From CAMLKC01 sp035493555 (GTDB taxonomy: Bacteria > Patescibacteriota > Saccharimonadia > Saccharimonadales > Saccharimonadaceae): a DNA stretch of 11,381 nucleotides. The notes under the pieces were generated by a model. It was not told the DNA's origin. It ran no database searches and was given only the letters and a program-made list of their open reading frames with translations. The position numbers were made by a program, and so were the translations under genes. How positions within the stretch are numbered: the stretch's first letter is position 1; every line of letters begins with the position of its first letter. Of this stretch, positions 6,233 through 11,381 are shown one piece after another. The stretch lies in NCBI GenBank assembly GCA_035493555.1, contig DATJIC010000047.1, positions 1-11,381 of the forward strand, written 5' to 3'.

Positions 6233-7387
6233 GTGAGTAACGAGGTGATATATCTTGATCATGCTGCTGCCACGCCCCTTGATGAGCGTGTCTTTTTAGC
6301 TATGCGCCCGTACTTCTCGGAACTTTTCTACAACCCGTCGAGCCCGTATTCAGCCGCTCTTGCCGTACGGCGCGACTACGAAGCGGCAAAGCAGGCTATC
6401 GCCAGCTCTATCGGGGCAAAGCCGGACGAGCTTATTATGACTGCTGGCGCAACGGAATCCATTAATCTGGCGTTTGCGAGTATTGGTGGCCATATGGTAA
6501 CGGCAAACATTGAGCACCACGCCGTGCTTGAAGCAGCAAAACGCCGCGACCACACACTCGTTGCGAGTGACGAACGGGGAATTGTTCCGGCCGAAGCTGT
6601 CCGGGCGGCTATTCGCCCTGACACGCAGCTGGTTAGTATAGCTCTTGCCAATAACGAGCTTGGTACCATTCAGCCGCTCCGCGAAATCGCCAGCGTTGTC
6701 CGCGAAGAGAGGGCGAAGCGGCTTAGTATGAACGATATGACGCCGCTGTATTTGCATAGCGACGCCTCGCAGGGGGCTGGCCTTATTGATATCCATGTGG
6801 CGAGGCTTGGTGTCGATCTTTTAACGCTCAATGCTGGTAAGGTGTATGGCCCTAAGCAGGTAGGGCTGCTTTGGGCGGCATCACACGTACGATTATCTCC
6901 GCAGATTGTCGGCGGCGGGCAGGAACGCGGTTTGCGGAGCGGCACGGAAAACATTGCCGGCGTGGTTGGATTTGCCAAGGCAATGGAACTTGCCGAGCGC
7001 CACCGTAAGTCCGAGTCGGAGCGGCTCCAGTCACTGCGGAATGATTTGCAGGAGCAGCTGACGGCTGCGTTTAGTGACGCTATTGTTTCGGGTAACCAAA
7101 AACGCCGTTTGCCCGGGCATCTTCATATTTCGTTCCCCGGCCTTGATGCCGAAAGGCTTGTCTTTTCGCTTGAAATGCGCGGTGTCCTGGTGGCGACGGG
7201 CAGCGCCTGCGCGGCAAATAAGGGAACGCGTTCGCATGTTCTCACCTCGATCGGACTATCGCCCGAGGTTGCCGATGGCAGCTTGCGTCTTACGCTCGGT
7301 CATCTTTCAACCCAGCAGAACACACATCGCGGCGGTGAAATCATTATCGAAGAAGTCGCCCGTGAGCGGCAGAGGATAGGGCGATGA
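6233..7387 (+). CDS. Cysteine desulfurase (IscS/NifS class, probably YrvO-like for tRNA thiolation)
   Basis: A 384-aa PLP enzyme that removes sulfur from cysteine as an enzyme-bound persulfide. Landmarks: YLDHAAATP at the N-terminus, AGATESINLA, NIEHHAV (H95, PLP-stacking His), DASQGAG (D177/Q180), the PLP lysine K203 in LNAGKVYGPKQVG (usually SAHK or SGHK), ERGLRSGTEN, and the active-site loop ATGSACAANKGTRSHVL with C326. Spacing of that loop fits the IscS/NifS group rather than SufS. The start is GTG 6233, positioned 7 nt after an extended -10 box; an in-frame GTG at 6245 would trim the conserved N-terminus only slightly. It overlaps ydcF by ATGA, and mnmA follows, so it is likely the sulfur donor for MnmA, as YrvO is in Bacillus. 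No Fe-S scaffold gene is visible here. Confidence 0.94.
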   Translation: MSNEVIYLDHAAATPLDERVFLAMRPYFSELFYNPSSPYSAALAVRRDYEAAKQAIASSIGAKPDELIMTAGATESINLAFASIGGHMVTANIEHHAVLEAAKRRDHTLVASDERGIVPAEAVRAAIRPDTQLVSIALANNELGTIQPLREIASVVREERAKRLSMNDMTPLYLHSDASQGAGLIDIHVARLGVDLLTLNAGKVYGPKQVGLLWAASHVRLSPQIVGGGQERGLRSGTENIAGVVGFAKAMELAERHRKSESERLQSLRNDLQEQLTAAFSDAIVSGNQKRRLPGHLHISFPGLDAERLVFSLEMRGVLVATGSACAANKGTRSHVLTSIGLSPEVADGSLRLTLGHLSTQQNTHRGGEIIIEEVARERQRIGR

Positions 7388-7986
7388 TAAAAGCGCTTAT
7401 TAGCGGCTTTGTTGCCCTGGTGATTATTATCGTGGGGCTGACGGTATATCTTGGTCCCGATGATCTGGCTGACTGTGGTGATACACCGGGAACCACGGCG
7501 TCGTGCCAGCCTGCAGATGCGATTGTGGCAGTAAGCGGCGGCGATACGGCAGCACGTACGGAAGAGGCGATCCGCATGTACCAAAACGGCTGGGCATCGA
7601 AGCTTATTTTTTCGGGTGCCGCCCAAGATAAATCAGGTCCAAGCAATGCTGCCGCCATGCGTCATGAGGCACAGGCCCAGGGCGTGCCGTTTAAGGATAT
7701 TATTCTGGAGGAATATGGCGCCACTACGAAGCAGAATGCCGAAAACACCCTGACGATCTTTGAAAAAAACGATATTAAGTCGGTGATTCTTGTGACGTCG
7801 GCCTACCACCAAAGGCGGGCATGGCTTGAGTTTAGTACCCGTTCTGGGGGCGTGACGGTGCGTAACCACCCTGTATCCCACGACGACCAATGGTCGGCTT
7901 TTTGGTGGGCAACTCCTATAGGATGGTTTTTGGCCGTGAGCGAGTTTATAAAAATCATTGCCTTTTATTTCGGGGGCAGCAGATGA
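7384..7986 (+). CDS. DUF218/YdcF-SanA family membrane-anchored protein
   Basis: A 200-aa protein with an N-terminal membrane segment (residues about 4-23) followed by C31 and C41. A DUF218 Rossmann-like domain begins at ADAIVAVSGGD. Family motifs in order: SGGDTAAR (51-58), EEAIRMYQNGW, KLIFSG, the ATTKQNAENT block (113-122), and LVTSAYHQRRA (136-146). The C-terminus (about 171-197, WWATPIGWFLAVSEFIKIIAFYFGG) is also hydrophobic and may be a second membrane contact. The domain probably lies outside the membrane. Relatives (SanA, ElyC, YdcF) are linked to envelope integrity; no reaction is firmly established, and I assign none. Overlaps of 4 nt with both neighbours place it in a sulfur/tRNA operon, which is surprising for an envelope protein. 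Confidence 0.9.
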   Translation: MIKALISGFVALVIIIVGLTVYLGPDDLADCGDTPGTTASCQPADAIVAVSGGDTAARTEEAIRMYQNGWASKLIFSGAAQDKSGPSNAAAMRHEAQAQGVPFKDIILEEYGATTKQNAENTLTIFEKNDIKSVILVTSAYHQRRAWLEFSTRSGGVTVRNHPVSHDDQWSAFWWATPIGWFLAVSEFIKIIAFYFGGSR

Positions 7987-9026
7987 CAAAAGTATATGTT
8001 GGTATGAGCGGCGGCGTCGACTCGTCCTTGTCGGCCGCACTTTTAAAAGAGCAGGGCTACGACGTCACTGGCGTTTATATGAAAAACTGGACACAGGACA
8101 TGCCGGGCATGCGCTGCCCCTGGGCGGATGATCTTGCCGATGCCAAACGGGTAGCCGTACAGCTTGGGATCGACTTTAAGGTGTTCGATTTTGAAAACGA
8201 ATACAAGCACAAAGTAGTCGACTACATGATTGAAGAATACAAGCTGGGCCGTACGCCAAACCCGGATATTATGTGTAACCAAGAGGTTAAGTTTAAACTG
8301 TTTTTGGAAGCAGCACTTGAAGACGGTGCCGATATGATCGCAACCGGCCACTACGCACGGGTAGAGGATGGCGTACTAAAGCGTGCCCGCGACGACAACA
8401 AGGACCAGACCTACTTTTTGTACCGGGTAACGGGCGATGCCCTCAAAAAGACCATTTTTCCGCTTGGAGGCTTTACGAAGCCCGAGGTACGTGAAATGGC
8501 TAAGGAGCGCGGACTCTTTACGGCGGGCAAAAAAGACAGCCAGGGTATTTGTTTTGTCGGCAAGATTGGTATCCGCGAATTTTTAAGCCAGTATGTCGAA
8601 CAGCAGCCGGGAAAGATTATTGATAAGAAAACCGGCAGCGTACTTGGGGTTCATGACGGCGCTATTTTTTACACGCTTGGCCAGCGCCACGGGCTTGATG
8701 TAGGCGGTGGACTGCCGTATTACGTCGTTGGAAAAAACATGGACAAGAACGAAGTGTACGTCACCACCGATCTAGAGGATACGGCGCTTTGGAAAAAAAC
8801 GATTGATCTTACCGCGGTCCACTGGATTAACGGTTTGCCGCCCGAAGGCGAGTACCTGATCCGTGTGCGTCACCGTGCGCCGCTGGTTACGGCTCATCTT
8901 GCCGCTGCTGCCGATGGAAGTGTGACCTTTACGCTGAGCGAACCCGAACGTGCCGTAACGGCCGGGCAATCCGTGGTGGTATATAAGGACGACGCATGCC
9001 TCGGCGGCGGCATTGTTGCCGCTTAG
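7983..9026 (+). CDS. mnmA: tRNA-specific 2-thiouridylase MnmA
   Basis: A 347-aa enzyme that adenylates and then 2-thiolates U34 of tRNA-Lys, tRNA-Glu and tRNA-Gln, improving decoding of A/G-ending codons. The ATP-pyrophosphatase loop SGGVDSS is at residues 9-15. The two catalytic cysteines are C98 (NPDIMCNQEVKF) and C190 (DSQGICFVG). ATGHYARV, KDQTYFLYR and YTLGQRHGL are further family signatures, and the C-terminal beta-barrel ends normally. The length is slightly below the E. coli protein. ATG 7983 overlaps the ydcF TGA stop, with GGGGG at 7972-7976 as ribosome binding site; an in-frame ATG 31 codons upstream lies inside ydcF and is rejected. The partner cysteine desulfurase is encoded two genes upstream in the same operon. 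Confidence 0.97.
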   Translation: MTKVYVGMSGGVDSSLSAALLKEQGYDVTGVYMKNWTQDMPGMRCPWADDLADAKRVAVQLGIDFKVFDFENEYKHKVVDYMIEEYKLGRTPNPDIMCNQEVKFKLFLEAALEDGADMIATGHYARVEDGVLKRARDDNKDQTYFLYRVTGDALKKTIFPLGGFTKPEVREMAKERGLFTAGKKDSQGICFVGKIGIREFLSQYVEQQPGKIIDKKTGSVLGVHDGAIFYTLGQRHGLDVGGGLPYYVVGKNMDKNEVYVTTDLEDTALWKKTIDLTAVHWINGLPPEGEYLIRVRHRAPLVTAHLAAAADGSVTFTLSEPERAVTAGQSVVVYKDDACLGGGIVAA

Positions 9027-9047
9027 AGTTGTTTTGATTCACCTGCC

Positions 9048-9062
9048 TATGGTATAACCATA
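9048..9062 (+). repeat. Inverted repeat overlapping the pilin -10 box
   Basis: TATGGT (9048-9053), loop ATA, ACCATA (9057-9062): a perfect 6-bp dyad centred on the promoter -10 element. It could be an operator that would block RNA polymerase, or chance similarity of an AT-rich promoter. No U-tract follows, so it is not a terminator for mnmA. Confidence 0.4.
9050..9058 (+). promoter_or_regulatory. Extended -10 promoter of the pilin gene
   Basis: TG at 9050-9051, G, TATAAC at 9053-9058; a weak TTGTTT at 9029-9034 could be the -35. Predicted start about 9065, 4 nt before ATG 9069, so the transcript would have almost no leader. Confidence 0.6.
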
Positions 9063-9068
9063 AGCAAG

Positions 9069-9680
9069 ATGACACATAAAACGCGGGCGCATAAAACACA
9101 AGACGGCTTTACCATTGTTGAGCTTATTGTGGTTATCGTTGTTATTGGTATTTTAACGGCGATTACGCTTGTTACCTATAACGGCGTAAGGAATAAATCG
9201 TTCGACACGGCAATCCAGGCCGACCTCAAAAGTGTTGCGGCGGGCCTTAAAAACTATAAGCTTACAACTGGTACCTATCCTACGACAGAGGCGCAGATTA
9301 GCACCATGACCGATAGTACGGGCGCGGTGATAACCGCGGCTCTTCCCAAGATATCCCATGATGGCTATGACGTGACGTCGCCATCGGCCTCGGGTGACAA
9401 CGTTTCTCGTAATATGCTGATATGCGTGCGGAGCGGTGGTACGAACCCTCAGTTTGGTATTGCGGCGTATTCAAAGTCGGGAGCGGTATGGTTTTATCTC
9501 TCGACCACAGGCGCGGTTACTCAGAGTCCCGATCCTTGGGTAGGTCAGCAAACAACTGAATGTCCCCGCGTTGGTATAGCGTTGGCGGATCCCGGATATG
9601 CGCGATGGTTTGGTTACGAACGGGACCCCGCGTCGGTTACCGACACCGAAGCCGGCTGGCGTGGCTGGGCGATCAAGTAA
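9069..9680 (+). CDS. Type IV pilin / pseudopilin-like protein
   Basis: A 203-aa protein with a class III (prepilin) signal: a short basic leader ending QDG, then FTIVELIVVIVVIGILTAI. Cleavage is expected between G13 and F14, with E18 as the conserved Glu at mature position 5, and the hydrophobic helix runs to about residue 37. A typical alpha-1 continuation (ADLKSVAAGLKNYK, TGTYPTTEAQ) follows, then a strand-rich head. C119 (MLICVRSGG) and C165 (TTECPRVG) may form a disulfide. It would be processed by a prepilin peptidase and assembled into a fibre or secretion pseudopilus used for adhesion, twitching or DNA uptake. No assembly genes (pilB, pilC, pilD) are adjacent, so it is an isolated pilin with its own promoter. 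Its head domain is not recognised beyond this. Confidence 0.9.
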   Translation: MTHKTRAHKTQDGFTIVELIVVIVVIGILTAITLVTYNGVRNKSFDTAIQADLKSVAAGLKNYKLTTGTYPTTEAQISTMTDSTGAVITAALPKISHDGYDVTSPSASGDNVSRNMLICVRSGGTNPQFGIAAYSKSGAVWFYLSTTGAVTQSPDPWVGQQTTECPRVGIALADPGYARWFGYERDPASVTDTEAGWRGWAIK

Positions 9681-9687
9681 ATACGCT

Positions 9688-9715
9688 TTGACGCTACCAA
9701 CACCTCTGTTATAAT
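9688..9715 (+). promoter_or_regulatory. Promoter of alaS (-35 TTGACG, extended -10 TGTTATAAT)
   Basis: TTGACG at 9688-9693, a 16-nt spacer, and TATAAT at 9710-9715 preceded by TG at 9707-9708. This is a near-consensus sigma-70 promoter, the best in the window. Predicted transcription start about 9722, one base before the alaS ATG, giving a leaderless message. Confidence 0.82.
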
Positions 9716-9722
9716 GGCATGT

Positions 9723-11381
9723 ATGAATGCACAAGATATACGAAACGCCTACCTACAGTACTACAAAGACCGTCAGCATACTGTGATAGCGCGCGCGGCC
9801 TTGATGCTAAAAGATGACCCTACGACATTGTTTACCGGGAGTGGTATGCAGCCTCTTATGCCGTATCTTCTTGGAGAAAGCCACCCCGATGGCGTCCGCC
9901 TCGTTGATAGCCAGCCATGTCTCCGTGCCCAGGATATCGAGGACGTGGGCGATAACCGGCATACGGTATTTTTTGAAATGCTTGGTAACTGGTCGCTGGG
10001 CGATTACTTCAAGGCAGACCAGCTGCCCTGGATGTATGAGTTTTTGCTGGACGTCGTTAAGCTGGATATCAACAAGGTGTATGCCACTTGTTTTATCGGC
10101 AACGAAGAGTTTAATATTCCAAGAGACAACGAAAGCGCCGAGCTTTTAAAGAAGATATTTGCCGACCGCGGTATCAATGCGCTCACAGCAGATCTTGGTT
10201 CGGAAGAGGATGGCTATGCACGGGGCATGAAACCAGGCGAGCGCATATTCTTTTATGACGCGTTTAAAAACTGGTGGTGGCGCGGTAAGGGTATCGCAGG
10301 TATGCCCGAGGGCGAGCCGGGCGGCCCAAGCAGCGAAATGTTCTACCGTTTTGACGATTCCGACCACACTGACGCCGAGAAAAAACAGTACGGTGAGTTC
10401 TGTCACCCCAACTGTGACTGTGGCAGGTTTATGGAAATCGGCAACAATGTCTTTATGGAATACGTCCGCCGCGGCGAAGGCTTTGAAAAGCTGCCAAACC
10501 GCAATGTCGACCAAGGCTCTGGCCTCGAGCGGATCGCGGCGGCCGCTATCGACAGCCCAGATGTCTTTAAGATCAGCCTTATGTGGCCGATTATCGAAAA
10601 GCTGCAAACACTTAGTGGCAAAAAATACGATAGCCACACTGAAAGCATGCGTGTTATTGCCGATCACCTTCGCGGAGCGACGTTCCTCGCCGTTGATGGC
10701 TGTGTCCCCGCCAACAAAGAGCAGGGCTATGTTATGCGCCGCCTTTTGCGCCGGGCAATCCGTTTTGCATTCGATCTAGGCGTCGAGCAGAACTTTTTTG
10801 AGGAAATCGTGCCGATTATCGCCGATCTTTACGCGAACGACTTTCCTGAAGTCGCCCAAAAGCGCGATGAGGTTATTGCGGTACTCGTAAAAGAAGAAAA
10901 GGTCTTCCGCCAGACGCTTCGCAAGGGTCTGAAACAGATGGAGAAGTACAAGGCAGACGGTCTGACCGGGGCTGAGTTATTTATGCTGTATGACACTTTT
11001 GGTTTCCCAGTTGAGCTTTCTACCGAAGAAGCATTCAAACAAGATATTAAGCTTTCGGAGAACTGGCGCCAAGAGTTTGACGACAAAATGGCCGAACAGC
11101 GCGCGCGTTCACAAACCGCGGCCAAAGGTACGTTTAAGGGCGGTCTTGGCGGCCAAACCGATATTCACAAAAAGTACCACACGGCAACGCACCTGTTGCA
11201 GTCAGCGCTCCGTGAAATCTTTGGCAGCGAGCTTCGCCAACACGGCAGCAATATTACCGAAGACCGCCTACGGTTTGATTTTAATCTCGATCACAAAATG
11301 ACTCCCGAGGATATTAAAAAGGCCGAGGATCTCGTTAATGGCTGGATCAAAGAGGATCTGCCGGTTTCGTTCAAGTTATAT
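9723..11381 (+). CDS. alaS: Alanyl-tRNA synthetase (AlaRS), compact variant, 5' part
   Basis: 553 residues are visible before the window edge, with no stop. A class II synthetase charging tRNA-Ala. Motif 2 region HTVFFEMLGNWSLGDYF starts at H80, and motif 3 is GLERIAA at 267. RVIADHLRGATFLAVDG and YVMRRLLRRAIRF belong to the tRNA-recognition helices. Differences from typical bacterial AlaRS: the conserved GDTGPCGPCTE segment is replaced by GGPSSEMFY (200-208), and a Cys cluster CHPNCDCGR occurs at 227-235. The editing core begins at HTATH (H486, H490) only about 22 residues after the aminoacylation half; about a hundred residues that normally form the small beta-barrel are missing. H486, T489, H490, Q506 and S509 keep the spacing of the E. 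coli editing residues H564, T567, H568, Q584 and S587. The start is fixed by the promoter: earlier ATGs lie upstream of the predicted transcript. Confidence 0.95.
   Translation, partial: MNAQDIRNAYLQYYKDRQHTVIARAALMLKDDPTTLFTGSGMQPLMPYLLGESHPDGVRLVDSQPCLRAQDIEDVGDNRHTVFFEMLGNWSLGDYFKADQLPWMYEFLLDVVKLDINKVYATCFIGNEEFNIPRDNESAELLKKIFADRGINALTADLGSEEDGYARGMKPGERIFFYDAFKNWWWRGKGIAGMPEGEPGGPSSEMFYRFDDSDHTDAEKKQYGEFCHPNCDCGRFMEIGNNVFMEYVRRGEGFEKLPNRNVDQGSGLERIAAAAIDSPDVFKISLMWPIIEKLQTLSGKKYDSHTESMRVIADHLRGATFLAVDGCVPANKEQGYVMRRLLRRAIRFAFDLGVEQNFFEEIVPIIADLYANDFPEVAQKRDEVIAVLVKEEKVFRQTLRKGLKQMEKYKADGLTGAELFMLYDTFGFPVELSTEEAFKQDIKLSENWRQEFDDKMAEQRARSQTAAKGTFKGGLGGQTDIHKKYHTATHLLQSALREIFGSELRQHGSNITEDRLRFDFNLDHKMTPEDIKKAEDLVNGWIKEDLPVSFKLY

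Noticed and set aside
7890..7982. Upstream in-frame ATG for mnmA
   Set aside because: It lies inside ydcF; MnmA proteins start just before the SGGVDSS loop, and GGGGG precedes ATG 7983.
9027..9068. Possible terminator after mnmA
   Set aside because: The only dyad here overlaps the pilin -10 box, is AT-rich and has no T-run after it.
9714..9721. ATG triplets just before the alaS start
   Set aside because: They are within the -10 box or upstream of the predicted transcription start, and out of frame with alaS.
10146..10667. Long open frame on the - strand within alaS
   Set aside because: It is fully inside a clear AlaRS coding region, with no ribosome binding site or recognisable product.
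1..11381. tRNA, rRNA, riboswitch (for example T-box before metG or alaS), CRISPR or mobile element
   Set aside because: Gaps are too short for such elements, and no repeats, integrase or transposase sequences are visible. With near-leaderless promoters there is no room for a T-box.

Overview
The window is about 50% GC and every gene lies on the + strand. Genes overlap or are separated by no more than 42 nt. I see no tRNA, rRNA, insertion sequence, CRISPR array or convincing intrinsic terminator. The compact layout, the unusual alanyl-tRNA synthetase with its shortened editing region, the Rpf/YabE-type wall proteins and the type IV pilin-like protein suggest a Patescibacteria/CPR bacterium, most likely Candidatus Saccharibacteria (TM7). 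This is inference from protein style, not a database match. TGA is used as an ordinary stop (rsmA, cysteine desulfurase, ydcF), which argues against the CPR lineages that read UGA as glycine.

Layout. (1) 1-3164: cell-wall and ribosome maturation block. The 3' end of an RpfB-like G5 + lytic transglycosylase gene is followed by a paralogous DUF348-G5 gene with a 3D-like C-terminus, then rsmA, then a divergent polyphenol-oxidase-family (YfiH/Cu-oxidase_4) gene. They are joined by TAATG or ATGA overlaps or a 3-nt gap. (2) 3178-6215: metG, tatD and two small uncharacterised genes. The second small gene has a perfect AGGAGG ribosome binding site. (3) 6217-9026: a three-gene operon joined by 4-nt ATGA overlaps: cysteine desulfurase, a membrane-anchored DUF218/YdcF protein and mnmA. 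The outer two genes form a sulfur supply and tRNA thiolation pair. (4) 9050-9680: a stand-alone type IV pilin-like gene. (5) 9688-end: alaS, cut by the window edge.

Two themes stand out. First, the four genes that look like transcription-unit leaders (metG, cysteine desulfurase, pilin, alaS) each have an extended -10 box (TGnTAnAAT-like) ending only 7-11 nt before the start codon. Their mRNAs should therefore be leaderless or nearly so, while several downstream genes use Shine-Dalgarno sites or coupled overlaps. Second, the metG-tatD-rpfB/yabE-ksgA neighbourhood known from Actinobacteria and Bacillus is present in permuted order. Here the actinobacterial (Rpf-tailed) and firmicute-like (3D-tailed) versions of the wall protein stand side by side.

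Other unusual points are: an AlaRS that has lost about a hundred residues ahead of its editing core but keeps the editing residues; a YfiH-family protein lacking the usual first His metal ligand; and a MetRS metal knuckle of CxxH...CxxH form.
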